NCBI GenBank assembly: GCA_002751075.1
Contig: NAOQ01000165.1
Coordinates: 1,825 to 65,824 of the forward strand
Origin: Ichthyophonus hoferi
Lineage: Eukaryota > Opisthokonta > Ichthyosporea > Ichthyophonida > Ichthyophonidae
Direction: 5' to 3'
Length of the DNA stretch: 64,000 nt
Part shown: piece after piece, positions 53,087 through 64,000 of the stretch
How positions within the stretch are numbered: position 1 is the first letter of the stretch
Layout: the number at the start of each line of letters is the position of its first letter
Program-made: the position numbers and the translations under genes
Notes under the pieces: model-generated
Databases searched by the model: none
The model's input: only the letters and a program-made list of their open reading frames with translations
What the model was told of the DNA's origin: nothing

Positions 53087-55584
53087 TAACAATCTTGTAA
53101 TAATAATTGTTAATTGTTATAATGTATTTCTATATATGTTTTCTTTACATGGTCAATTAATATAACAGAATTTTATTAAATAATCTAATAATACTTATAC
53201 AATTAATACTTAGCCCACCTCCAGCACTATATAATATATGAAAGATATATACATCAAAAAAAGAAAAAAAAACAATAGATAGTGAACACCACCTAGAAAC
53301 ACAAACAAAAAGGAAAAATAATAGTAATAGAAGTATATTATACGAAAAAGAAGAAATATAATAAGATATATATATACCAGGGGTGTCGATAATATTAATA
53401 TTGGTATCACCCCATCTAGTATAGGTGGCAGCGGATTGGATAGTAATCCCCTTTTCCCGCTCTAAATCCATTGAATCCATTTTAGCGCCTACTCCATCTT
53501 TCCCTTTAACCTATAAAAAGGACTTAATTACTTTATATTTATATATTCTACGATCCTATTAATTACAACTGCATCCACACTATTACTAATTACTAAGAAT
53601 GCCATCTAATTCAAAACCGGTTCTCAAATTTTTAATGTTTTGTCACCACATTCTTATGGGTCAACTTACCCCCTACCTCTATTTATGCATCTCTTCTCTT
53701 ACCTCCATTGGTTTTATTTTTACATTTAAACTGCTGATACTATATATACTATTCCATAATTGTAAGATTTGCCTTTATTGTCAAAAAATCATAGATTAAT
53801 TAATACCCAGCCTATGTGAATACCTATACGATGATAAGTATATAGCCCATGACATTTGTGTTTGCTTGAATTATTTTATGGCTATCCTAGTAATATACTA
53901 TCAATATAGTCTACCAATAGGAGTAGGATGCAGTCTAAGCTAATTAAGCATTGATTAATGACATTAGCACTCTCCATGGAAAATAACATTATATCTAGTT
54001 GAGTACATATATAAACTGTGTATTTTTTTCTTTTTTAAGAAGCTGGTGACTCTAACTATATTTATAAGGTTTAAGAGAGAATATTTCTTGTCAAACCAGA
54101 AACGTCTATCATAACTGGAAATAGGAGTATGTTATTTCTGTCATAATATCATATCTATATACAGTATAATATATGTTCAATATATATTAATGCTTATATA
54201 TCTCCAGTCTGTCGTAGAGGAGGTCATTAAATGGAACACTTTAAATCAACGCATAATTATCTTTCATTCTCCCTTAACATAGATTTCTACATACATGAGT
54301 TTATACATACCTATATACATACATATGTACGCACATATATATATATACCCTTATATGTCCTCTCTTACCTCATGTATTGCAGCTATACGACCCGTATAAA
54401 AAAGAATTCGCTCAGTTAATGTAGTTTTTCCTGAATCAATATGCGCGGATATTCCTATGTTTCTGATTTTTCCTGCTGTCTCCTGGGTGAGGGATTGTAG
54501 AAATAAGAGTAAATAGGAGTTTAGTTTATTGCATATTTATATTTTATATTTGTAAAAATGAGTTGTATATTAAACATACTAAAAGGAATAATATATATAT
54601 ATATATATATATATATGCATGCATATATTCATGTAGTCTATGGTCCGTAATTAATATGAATTTATTTTGTTTTTTATTTTCATTTTTATTTCTATTTCTA
54701 TTTGTATATTATATTTCTATTTCTATTTTTATTTCTATTTCTATTTCTATTTCTGTTTCTATTTGCATTTCATCCTCTATTTTTGTTTCTATTTCTTTTT
54801 TATTTCTATTTCTCTTTCTCTTTTTCTTTTTAGTTCTATTTCTATTTCAATTGCTTATTTTCTTTTTCTTTTTATTTTTATTTTTAATTTTAATTTTAAT
54901 GGGCTATACCCAATGAGCCATCTAAGCACATACAATAAAATCAGGTTTCAGGGGTTTTTGCTTCTCTATAGCCGTAGCAAGCCCTCTCATTCTCACCCAT
55001 AAAGGACTACAATTAGGTCGATACCATAATCTCTGTAATTATCCAATAGGGAAACAGAGTTAAATTATATAACTATCGAATAAACATTGTAGTAGTAAAT
55101 AATCTCTCCTAAATAAAACATATAACTTGAATTGGTTAGGAATCACTATTGTAAAAAAACATTCAATGAATATATACATATATATACTTCCCTGGCTACA
55201 GTATTATCAGCATTCCTCCTATAATACATACTAAAACTAATTTATAACGTTAAATAAACTAAAAATACCTATAATTATTACATAATCTTTTTTAAACGTG
55301 AATGATACATTAAATTTTATCACTGTATGTATGCCTAACATAATAAATATAGTAAAAGCAGTCATACATAATGGTAGCTATACAAGTCATACCAAAATAA
55401 AATACACTATATCAATAATCTGCTGAATGTTTCTTCTTGAAAGAAACGTGCTAGCCTGTAAAATGCACAGACTAGTAGAATAGAGGTATATTGTTCCATA
55501 AAATCTGGTTACTGTAGTTACAAAGATTAAAATTACCTTTATCTGGTTGGTTGAACGCAACCAACTCTGGGTGACCTGCAACAT
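40563..55584 (-). CDS. GFM1: GFM1, mitochondrial elongation factor G1
   Basis: Translational GTPase that moves tRNA-mRNA on the mitochondrial ribosome. Exons: 55537-55584, (optional 55408-55455), 54369-54482, 53378-53510, 52867-52955, 52622-52698, 51133-51171, 50719-50835, 50226-50304, 49794-49865, 49095-49220, 47738-47839, 47408-47465, 46488-46573, 46187-46285, 45322-45480, 44473-44587, 43911-44074, 43318-43369, 42601-42693, 42057-42130, 41517-41657, 40563-40661. The frame closes at 711 or 727 residues (human 751). GTPase motifs are G1 [10 protein letters not shown]2 [13 protein letters not shown]3 DTPGH, G4 NKMD and G5 GTALKNKG. Further matches are [89 protein letters not shown] and [14 protein letters not shown]. 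The presequence ([16 protein letters not shown], optionally [16 protein letters not shown]) is basic and acid-free where expected, but its exon choice is inferred. One internal intron appears to be GC-AG. Confidence 0.96.
41041..41118. repeat. TATAG/GTATA pentamer array
   Basis: Degenerate ATAGT units below the penultimate GFM1 exon, in its last intron. A pure ATT trinucleotide run follows at 41279-41318. Confidence 0.8.
43459..43740. repeat. Degenerate AT-rich pentamer array
   Basis: Five-base periodicity (ATAGT, ATAAT, ATACA, ACAAT variants) over about 280 bp in a GFM1 intron. Confidence 0.8.
45166..45302. repeat. TATGT-TGTAC / TTTAT pentamer array
   Basis: Alternating TATGT, TGTAC and TTTAT units abut the donor of GFM1 exon 45322-45480 (20 bp away). 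The T-rich strand is plus here, opposite to the other arrays in this gene. Confidence 0.85.
45715..45995. repeat. AT-rich short-period array (ATAGT/ATAAT)
   Basis: Interleaved TATAATAGTATAATAATATA-type units of 5 and 8 bp in a GFM1 intron. Confidence 0.7.
46728..46835. repeat. ATAAC/ATAGC/ATATA pentamer array
   Basis: Runs of TATGATATGG then AACATAACATAACATAATAT in a GFM1 intron. Confidence 0.8.
47586..47730. repeat. ATAAC pentamer array
   Basis: Perfect ATAAC units at about 47591-47645, then degenerate, running to within 10 bp of the donor of GFM1 exon 47738-47839. Confidence 0.9.
48046..48207. repeat. Gap-edge duplicate (left copy)
   Basis: Starts GATAAAAAGCTGTTAATAAG and matches 48533-48692, with a few small indels near its gap end. 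The pattern fits noisy read ends at an unmerged overlap. Confidence 0.85.
48208..48532. other. Assembly gap 2 (325 N)
   Basis: Run of N in the GFM1 intron between exons 49095-49220 and 47738-47839. The exon phases on either side still join, so no coding sequence need be missing. Confidence 1.
48533..48692. repeat. Gap-edge duplicate (right copy)
   Basis: Near-identical to 48046-48207, including the TATA microsatellite. Confidence 0.85.
50373..50417. repeat. ATATT pentamer array
   Basis: Perfect units in the GFM1 intron between exons 50719-50835 and 50226-50304. Confidence 0.9.
51936..52600. repeat. Long degenerate pentamer array (about 0.65 kb)
   Basis: ATAAT, ACAAT, ATACA and TATAA units with irregular order end about 20 bp below GFM1 exon 52622-52698. 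It is the largest such array in the window. Confidence 0.8.
54670..54900. repeat. TTTCTA hexamer / pyrimidine tract
   Basis: About 230 bp of TTTCTATTTCTATTTTTATT-type sequence, almost pure pyrimidine on the plus strand apart from A. It lies in the first or second GFM1 intron, purine-rich in the transcript. Confidence 0.85.
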
Positions 55585-58500
55585 TGAACTGCAGCAAAAA
55601 AAAAATTTACAAAATAAATAGTTATAATTAACTAGAATCAAATACGGCCGAGTTTCTGGGATAAATTATAATAAAAGGTAGATGTACGAAAAGGAAGCAA
55701 CAAGAAAAAATCTAGAATTAAAATAATGTACGGTTGTGTCTGTATAAAAGCATCATGTACAGGAAAGTTTACATTAATCAATAATAAGATAAACTGAGTT
55801 ATTCCTAACTTTTTAGATTATATTTCTTTATAAGAGGAAAAAATTAAAAATTAACCTCTAGCATTACACTGTTAATCTGCTAAACAACCATTATATATGG
55901 CCAGAACACTACTAAAAGAAAGGTGTTACCGCGCCAACTTCATGTTTAGCATCAGTAGTGTTGCAACTGATCAAAAACACCTACTTGGATGTTATAAACA
56001 TACATCTTAAAATTTTCAACTAGTACTTTCTCCTAGTAGAAATATGTTGGTGAAAGTATAGTTATGCTTGTATGTGTCACTCTGCTTGCATTGTGCATAC
56101 CAGTTGGTTTTCGTACTCAGAAGAATACTATACCACCACTAGGTGGCCAAGGCCTAAACAGAGAGAGTAACGCTGTGACAGGGCTCTTCTAATGTATACA
56201 AATGTATGTACATACAGAAATAATAGCATGTATGTGACATAAGATGCAACTATATTGGAAGGTTATACTTAAACAAAGCAGCCATTGTGTTGTTGAATTC
56301 ATGGCGTGTACCATAATGATCTATGATATAATCGTTTAGCATCTATTCGCATGCGTGATACTTCACATCCTACCAGCTTTACGATAGATTTAAAAATGCT
56401 ATTAAACTTAAAAATATACTACAATTCTTTTAATTGGCTTTTAATTATTTTAAAACGGGACCGCTTAAAGTTTAATAAATTCACTAGAGCATTATTGGAT
56501 CTACGCGCACCCTTCCCTGAGCCGTATGGTATGTCAACTACTAGCTTGATTATTGGAAGACGAACTATTGTTTATCGGCTTTATCTCATATATTCAATCT
56601 TAGTTTTAAAAGTGGTTCTAAGGTCCTTTTATCAAATCAAATAAAATGTGCAATAAAGTAGGGCTAAATATTTATTGCAATACAAAGAAATATTATTAAA
56701 CTTTTTCCTTTTTCACCTTTTTTTTTTTTGGTGAAAAAGCAATACTTGGCCAAATACCATTAATTAAATGCTAATTATAATGTCCCAATTAATCTCCTAG
56801 ATTGGTATTAATCGCTATTTACCTCTAAACGAGTATAAATAAAATCATACTATCACATCATTCAAAACCTATCTAAAGGGTACCACCGTTTATCCCTTTT
56901 TTGGAAGAAGAATATATGTGATAATAATTGGAATATTAACCTAAAATTAGTAATAACATTGTTAATATTTTTGGACTCTCATAAGTAGTCATTAAGGACT
57001 AACGTGTGATAAATTATTAAATCATTAGCCATGTACTTCAGCATTATGACACAAATGGGTGATCATTTTTTAACGTAAATCCTAGATAGCTTCTTGTCAG
57101 ACAATGATCTTTAATATGATGAAATAGGAACTCAATCAATTAAAAGTGCAAACTGTAATTAATTATTTTTATAATATTTGCTCTTTTTAAATATGGGAAA
57201 TATATTTTATTAGATTTATTTCTATTAAGAAGAACTATTGTCTCTCAATATGATTATTGCCAAATATAGCTACCTATAAAACATAGCCAAAAACATTATA
57301 GTATGATTAGCTAATGAGTCAATCTAAGTATTCCAGATATAAAATTATGTTACAAAATTACTAACCACAGATGAATAAGAAGGCTCAAGCATGGGTAGTT
57401 GCATAGTGATTGAATTGCATAATATCTGTCAACCTGATAGATTGATTTGTCAACAAAACAATCTGTGGGCAGTTACACTAATAAGATAGCTGACTAAAGA
57501 GCTATTTTAGAAAGGAGATTAGTATAAACGTGAATTACAATCAACAATCAAGATCTAGTCGACCAGCCCCCACACACACAAATGCAGAGAACATAAGATT
57601 CTAATAAATTTGGTATTCCCTCTCTCTCTAAGCAAACATACGTTACAGGAACGCTCCTATCTCTACTTATTATTATCTCTCTTCTATTGTAGGTTCTGTA
57701 ATTCGTCTTTTGCTACAAATCCTTTTTATTATTCATTTTAGAACTACGTGTATTAAAATATATTAATGTTAGGGTTTATTTTATATAGTTTAATATACAA
57801 AATTATGGCCTAATTCCAAGTTTTAGATACCTTTGTCAAATATAGCTACACGTACAACATAGGCAAGGTAGCGATAGTTATAGTCAATGAATTAATTAAT
57901 GTTGGGTTCTACAATATTATAATATATTAATTCAGCATGCAAAGGTTCTGACCGAGACAGATTTGAGATTCTTGATTCTGTAGTGATACTGAATAAAGAC
58001 TCTAGTCTATATTTTAATTATCTGCTGCAATAATCGGCTGCTACTCTAAACATGGTTGAGATAATTACTACACAAGTTGAAATTAACAACAATAGCTATA
58101 TCACAATGAAATAATAAATACAACATAATTTTAATAATTACTAAATAGACTGAAGTCGGCCACTCCATCAAATGCAACTTTGTATTGAAACACTTCATGT
58201 AATCCCATGACTATATAAATATGTATTTGAAGTTGATAAACAATGTCTAAATAAGCATGATAGAAGGATAAAATACGCAAAGAATCTGATTTTAAAGTTA
58301 AGATAAATGGGAAAAAGAAAGAAAAAGAAAAGTAAAAGAGCACAGCTAGTTTTTCAGCCCAAATTGTCCCCTATCTACCGTATACCGATGTCGCGAGTAC
58401 TTAAAATAGGATGGGTGTCTATATATAATTATCAATCGACAGCCCTCATGCAGTTAAAAACTGACAAAACCTATAATAAAGTATAGCAATCTATGGTAGT

Positions 58501-58605
58501 ACTAGTGATTTGTCCACTGGCTTCGGAGTCTCCAATTATGTCTTCGATAGTAGTTATCAATAACTGATTAGTGTTGATGATAGCTGCTTGATCGGATCTG
58601 TCTTG
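55585..58605. other. Gene-poor region upstream of GFM1
   Basis: Contains the GFM1 promoter side, a family-A fragment (57260-57293) and a family-A full copy (57834-58076). The stretch 56350-56640 stays open on the plus strand for 97 codons, but I see no recognisable motif or splice signal pair. Nothing else is supported. Confidence 0.5.
57834..58076 (+). repeat. Dispersed repeat family A, best complete copy
   Basis: Order of blocks: GTCAAATATAGCTACACGTA, ACAACATAGGCAAGGTAG, GAATTAATTAATGTTGGGTT, CCGAGACAG, TTGATTCTGTAGTGATACTG, AATAAAGACT, GCTGCAATAATCGGCTGCTA, GAGATAATTACTACACAAG. It serves as the family reference here. No coding capacity. Confidence 0.8.
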
Positions 58606-59565
58606 CTAATAACCTAATTCTCTAGACAATTGACTGTAGTAACTATGTTGATGTCCTAATACAGAAGGAATAAATACTTTAAAACGTTTTGGTCCAAACG
58701 TGGTAATGGCACAATGAGATCGATCATTTAGCGGAGCTATGTTGTCGTGCATGTACACACTATCCTCACTATCTAAAGCTAGTAAGCAATCTTCTGATTT
58801 CTGAAGAAGTGAGCGGTTCGCAGACAGTGTATCGTTTACGAATGCCAGCGGTAAATTAGACATTACAATAACAAAATGTATAGAATCCAAAATATTCTAG
58901 TGCACGAATACGAGAACANNNNNNNNNNNNNNNNNNNNNNNNNNNNNNNNNNNNNNNNNNNNNNNNNNNNNNNNNNNNNNNNNNNNNNNNNNNNNNNNNN
59001 NNNNNNNNNNNNNNNNNNNNNNNNNNNNNNNNNNNNNNNNNNNNNNNNNNNNNNNNNNNNNNNNNNNNNNNNNNNNNNNNNNNNNNNNNNNNNNNNNNNN
59101 NNNNNNNNNNNNNNNNNNNNNNNNNNNNNNNNNNNNNNNNNNNNNNNNNNNNNNNNNNNNNNNNNNNNNNNNNNNNNNNNNNNNNNNNNNNNNNNNNNNN
59201 NNNNNNNNNNNNNNNNNNNNNNNNNNNNNNNNNNNNNNNNNNNNNNNNNNNNNNNNNNNNNNNNNNNNNNNNNNNNNNNNNNNNNNNNNNNNNNNNNNNN
59301 NNNNNNNNNNNNNNNNNNNNNNNNNNNNNNNNNNNNNNNNNNNNNNNNNNNNNNNNNNNNNNNNNNNNNNNNNNNNNNNNNNNNNNNNNNNNNNNNNNNN
59401 NNNNNNNNNNNNNNNNNNNNNNNNNNNNNNNNNNNNNNNNNNNNNNNNNNATATGTGTGAGCGGAAGCCCCTTGATTATTTATTTTGTTTTCTTTTATAC
59501 CTCGTTTGTCGCTAGTGTTAGTGGCTCTAGCCAACACCAAGACGCTAAGTTCAATTGCTAAAACA
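58606..59565 (-). CDS. Unrecognised coding candidate spanning assembly gap 3
   Basis: Coding-like sequence flanks the gap on the minus strand. Above it (about 59451-59562) is an acceptor-like TTTGTTTTAG followed by a hydrophobic stretch (IELSVLVLARATNTSDKR). Below it (58606-58890) an open frame reads LPLAFVNDTLSANRSLLQKS, SVYMHDNIAPLNDRSHCAIT and FGPKRFKVFIP, ending SRELGY. Base composition is markedly less AT-rich than the surroundings. Coding-like composition continues leftward past this open frame, to about 58480. It matches no family I know and may be a lineage-specific gene or an old element copy. Confidence 0.35.
58919..59450. other. Assembly gap 3 (532 N)
   Basis: Run of N. Unlike the other two gaps, its edges are not copies of each other. 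Confidence 1.
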
Positions 59566-62500
59566 AAGCCAATTATAAATATTCATATTAGCCAATCCAG
59601 CTTATGATAGGTCAAGAAGACCCACTAGAATTGTTTTATCTTGCTACGATACCTAAATACTATTGGCTTATGACACCTTATTTGGATTGATGTAATAGTG
59701 TTCATATGATGTATATTATGAAAACAATCGGTCTACTTATTATTCGGGCCAAGATCGAACCTACTTATTCACCAATGGTTAGCGATCTTGTAACAAAGTT
59801 TACTTATGGTTGCTGGATATTATGCCTGCCAATATAAACTAGTATTCAGGGTTTAAATCCAACTAGAGTTTATTCCCTCATAAGACGGTACTAACTATCA
59901 ACTACGATCTACAAAAATGAACTATCAAGATGACTGAACCAAGATAACGAAACTCCTCTGAATAACAACGTGAAGCAACTTCAAGTCGAAGCCTCCGGAT
60001 TAACGTGCGGCCAGAGTACCACACACTCATCAGAGAATGAGAATTAATCGATGAGCACTGACATTTAACTTAACATCTGTTTAAACAAATATCAGTCTTG
60101 CCTTTGGTTATTCAAAAATTGTAGCGAATAGTTGAATCGTATTATGATCGCGATTAACAAACCTGCGTTATTGATCTAATAAAATGCGGCCAAGACTACT
60201 ACGTATGTCGTCTTAAAATAATGTGTTTAGTTCAAGCAAACCATTTAATCATTTAATCAATAGCCACTAATAATTAATCATTATAAAGCACATATAATCT
60301 ATATCTAATCGCGAATAGAGTTTTCACTGCCTTATGAGCCAACTACCATATTCGGCTATTGTACGATGTACAAGTCTATGATGTCATCGGATATTGGTTT
60401 GCAAAAGAGGCTTTCTTGGCTTTTCTTGGAATATTTTTTAAAAAAGTTCTAATTACTATTTATAGCCAATTAAATTAATATTTTAACTTTTTTAAATTTT
60501 ATTTAGCCGATAGAAATATTATATAAAATATAAGAGTAATAAGAAATAAAAGCGCTAAAATGTTAGGTATTAACTGTGACCGCAATTCATTCTCCCTCCA
60601 TGGTTGATCTAGACTGAAAACTGGTTATCAGTCCCATTTACTTTACAAATAATAAATACAACTACAGTTAACTGGAATGGAATTGATTGAGCCAATTATT
60701 ATTTTCCAGTATTTTAGCTCTGCTTCGCTCTACTCTACTCTACTCGACTGTATTCTATATTCTATTCAACTCTACTTGTCGAGATATTGATTATATCGCA
60801 CTGTCACGTCTTAACAGCATCCCTATTCATTTACCCATTCCAGGTGTTAAATACACTACAAAAAAATTACAGCACAAACCTACAAGGAAAGCCACCCGGA
60901 TTAATTAATAAAGCGAAAATATTTAAAGCAGTGGTGCTATGCAAATTAGACCTCTTTAGTAAAATATATTATATTATTATATAGTATTTGGAACTAGGTG
61001 GTCTTTTGGTGCAATTCACGAGGCCTTGGCTTTATTTAACCAATGCAATGTCAAATTGATCAAACAAGCCGTGAGTTCATTTATTAGATAACAGAAATAT
61101 AATAGATCAGTGCATAAAAAACCAAATTAGTTAAAATACAATGACATCATTTTTTATCTTACTAATGATCTGAAAAAATATAAAGAAATACTTAACATTT
61201 TTTTAAACCATATAATATTTTGGTTTGGGATTGATCTACGTGCACACAAAACTCCTCATCATGTGAGCACCACTCAAACTTTCCTTTTTCGTAAAACAGG
61301 GTTTGAAATGTATACGGCGATATTGAGCGAGCTTGCCTTTTATATTAAATATTAAATTAAGATGGCTTACCAAGATAAAGGATGTCTATTAATAGGTTCG
61401 TAAAGGCTTAGTTAACCCAAACAAGTTTTTTTTTGAGAATTTCTTTTATTGGTTAAAAATACGATATCTTTAACACCATCTTTCCCTATGCATTACGCCT
61501 CAAAATGACATGAACGATGTGGCATGATGTCATATCATATAAGATATATAAACATACGTAATTTATATCATTTGTAGTTAGGTTTGCCATTGAGCCAAAA
61601 AAGAATGACTAGCAAATCTTAGATTGTTTTAACCAAAGCAACACCAATAACTTCGGCTCATTATACCGACGCACAGCAACGGGAGACTCTTAGCCAATCA
61701 CATGTTTGAGAGTGCTCCATAGTGGGGAGTTTCCACTTGTGATGCGGTTAAATTATGAATAGATTATGTATAAAAACTTAACTCGGCATTAACAAAAACT
61801 AATTTGATAATTGAATAATCAAAACAATGCGTTCTACATATATTATTTTATTAATGTTTAATTGATGTGAAAGAATCAAGATTGTCTTTAGTTTGTAGGC
61901 AATCCAATTATACGATAACATCTATCGATGTTTCTGTTGTTAGGTTATAGTTGCACAATTGACTAAGATACAGCCTATATATGTATATGTACGTACTCGT
62001 AAAACCTGTTTAAGTTCGAGTGACTAATTCGTATAAATAAAAAAAACATAATTATCCATGTATGTATAAATAAAGTCATTTTTTGATTTATGCATGGAGA
62101 TAATATATAAAAATATGGAGGAATACTCGTATATACTCACTTATTCGTGTAAACTTTAGTAAACTTCTGTACACCAATGATAAACAGGATATAAATGAGG
62201 ACCAATAATAAGTGGTGGTGAATGGCATTGAAAATGTACGTCGTGATCAAAAATATCGCTTTGTAACTATATCCTGATATATGTTGTTTATTATCAAACA
62301 CCCACTTGAAAATATTAACTAGAAAAATTTCTATTATAAACAAATTACAGAACCCATTATTTATTTTCAAATAACTTGAATTAATTTTTTATTATTATTT
62401 ATTAATATATTTTTATTTTCAAATTTTTTTAAAAATAATATTTTATGTTTAAACAATACAGTAAAAATAAATAATGGATATCTGTAAATTGGCGAAAAAC

Positions 62501-62701
62501 AGCTGCTTTAAAAATCTAAAATTGAGGTAAAACTATATTCTAGATATATTTACACAGAGATTTATATATATGAAAAAAAAATTGTATTTTAAAAAGTAAT
62601 TTTCACAGTTAATGTTGGATCTGTTTATCTGGTTCTTTATTAGTGTACTACAATAATATTTTATAGTATTATATTACTTATAATATTACTTTTACGCAAT
62701 A
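59566..62701. other. Intergenic region upstream of the MXD-like gene
   Basis: AT-rich, with a less AT-rich patch at about 59750-60100 that reads on the minus strand as broken coding-like sequence. A TCTAC/TCTAT short repeat lies near 60718-60775. I can support nothing else. The MXD-like promoter should lie near 62500-62700. Confidence 0.45.
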
Positions 62702-63752
62702 ATGGCCGCGCTCACAGCTCTTCTTAATGCTGCTGTTTGGCTGGAACAACACGATTTTGATAATGGTATGTTATTATACGTTATGGTATTATTTATTGAT
62801 TGTTATGTATAGTTTTGGAACTTATTTTAACTATTATTACATATACTTGACTATTATTATATTTATGAAGTACTTTTGACTGTACTTACTAGAATTTACG
62901 TTAACTTTATTGCCAACCATTCTCTTTCGGTATGCAAATGCTTTATTATTATTTATCTTACATCTTTTTTTACACACACACGTCCCTATACCCTCTATAC
63001 TCTCAATCCCCTCCTAGCATAACATAACCTAACCTTCTTCCTCTCCCTCTTCAGGTTATACACAATGCGATCAACAACACCATTCCTACGAAGATAAACC
63101 TGACCTCTATTTTACCTCCTCTCCTCACTCTGCAAGAAAGAGATCATACAATGACGAAGACACCGAATCAGATACTTTTTCTGTCTGTAGTGATGTTTAC
63201 GATTCAGAAGGTAGTAGTACATCAAGTGGAAAGAGGGATTGGTCCCTCTCTCCCTGCTCTCCTCCCCACCGTACCACAACCTCTCTAGACAAATTTGATT
63301 CCAGTTTGAATTCCATTACGCCTGTAACATCTATATCTACTACATCTACTACTCCGGAATCCTCTACATACTGTACATATCCTCTACACGCACAAGGCTC
63401 TACGCACCCTATGCAAACTCAACAAGAGGAACAAAAATCAATGAAAATACGTGTTCGTATTTCGTTGAAGGCGACCGGTGTCAAAAGGAGAGAGTGCCAT
63501 AACATATACGAGAAGAATAGGCGAGCACAGTTGAAAAATAGTCTAGAAAACCTGAAGGATATAGTACCTAGCTTAGAGTGTGTTGATAAACCAAGCACAT
63601 TAGATGTATTACAGCATTCGTTGCAGTTGATAGAGAGGTTGAGGGAAAGGGAGAGGGTTTTATGTAGAGAGAGGAAAGAGGAGGAGGATAAGAGAGATAT
63701 TCTTGTAAAGAAATTAGAGGAGTTGAAAAGGGGTGAAGATAAAGAGGTATGA
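62702..63752 (+). CDS. MXD-family bHLH-zipper repressor (MAX partner)
   Basis: Predicted MAX-dimerising bHLHZip repressor that recruits SIN3 to CACGTG E-boxes and opposes MYC. Exons 62702-62765 and 63055-63752 join in phase 1 to 253 residues. Residues 4-14 (LTALLNAAVWLEQ) fit the amphipathic SIN3-interaction helix LLxAAxxLE, and NGYTQ follows where MXD proteins have HGYAS. A Ser/Thr-rich acidic linker precedes the basic region ECHNIYEKNRRAQLK (His, Glu and Arg at the three DNA-contact positions, so CACGTG-type), helix-loop-helix LENLKDIVPSLECVDKPSTL, and a charged zipper LIERLRERERVL..ILVKKLEEL with few leucines. The exon 2 end GAG|gtatga could instead be a donor, joining 63896-63973 (QSPDPILEISRG..) for a longer tail. 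MXD is favoured over MNT by the N-terminus. Confidence 0.85.
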
Positions 63753-64000
63753 TAGAAGATATGTCGACTATATATCACATAGTGTAATGGAATGTTCTAT
63801 CGTATATTGTACTATATCATAATAACTTTGAGAGAATATGACATCATTAAGGTGTTGTTTTACTATTTTCCGTAATTTTGTTGACTCTGTTTAAGCAATC
63901 GCCTGATCCTATTCTTGAAATCTCTCGCGGTAACCTGTCGGTGACATCTTACCAACCTACCTATCTATTATAACATAATGATATGGTAACTCTTTAATAT
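63753..64000 (+). other. 3' flank or final intron/exon of the MXD-like gene
   Basis: A possible last exon 63896-63973, open for 25 codons to a TAA, would follow the acceptor-like TTGACTCTGTTTAAG in phase with the alternative donor at 63747. Chance could produce this. Confidence 0.3.

Noticed and set aside
54563-55002. Open frames of Phe/Leu/Ile/Ser repeats
   Set aside because: Translation of the TTTCTA pyrimidine tract; no splice or homology support.
56351-56644. 97-codon plus-strand open frame
   Set aside because: No motif, no splice signals, and composition close to the AT-rich background; may be part of an old element but unsupported.
1-64000. tRNA genes, rRNA, CRISPR arrays, operons
   Set aside because: No T-loop/anticodon combinations, rRNA segments or regularly spaced spacer arrays were seen; the tandem arrays have no unique spacers.

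Overview
The window is AT-rich (roughly 70% A+T by eye), full of microsatellites, and carries intron-dense protein-coding genes. It is clearly eukaryotic. The gene set (a MEIOB orthologue, an MXD-type bHLH repressor with a SIN3-interaction helix, GFM1, PPAN, THOC3, ALG6) points to an animal, probably an early-branching or invertebrate lineage. I cannot name the species from sequence alone. Three runs of N (27383-27768, 48208-48532, 58919-59450) mark a draft assembly.

No single exon is long, so the genes were rebuilt exon by exon from splice sites, reading phase and remembered human protein sequences. Every multi-exon model closes in frame. Layout: ALG6 (minus, 5' part only, runs off the left edge, 1-4594); THOC3 (plus, 6078-11129), head-to-head with ALG6; an unresolved exon pair on the minus strand (13512-13776); PPAN (plus, 14266-20786); MEIOB (minus, 22726-35998), tail-to-tail with PPAN; GFM1 (minus, 40563-55584); a gene-poor stretch with degraded coding fragments (55.6-62.7 kb); and an MXD-family bHLH gene (plus, 62702-63752 or slightly further).

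The genes do not form a pathway. They are ordinary cellular functions: ER N-glycosylation (ALG6), mRNA export (THOC3), 60S ribosome biogenesis (PPAN), meiotic recombination (MEIOB), mitochondrial translation (GFM1) and E-box transcriptional repression (MXD). Sharing is limited to the probable bidirectional promoter between ALG6 and THOC3.

The most interesting signals are structural. There is a probable U12-type intron in ALG6, two GC-AG introns (MEIOB, GFM1) and a 26-nt MEIOB exon beside an assembly gap whose two edges are exact copies. A dispersed non-autonomous repeat family has at least seven copies, one arranged as a foldback. Many introns carry 5-bp-period arrays of different motifs. I found no operon, CRISPR array, or convincing new multi-gene system.
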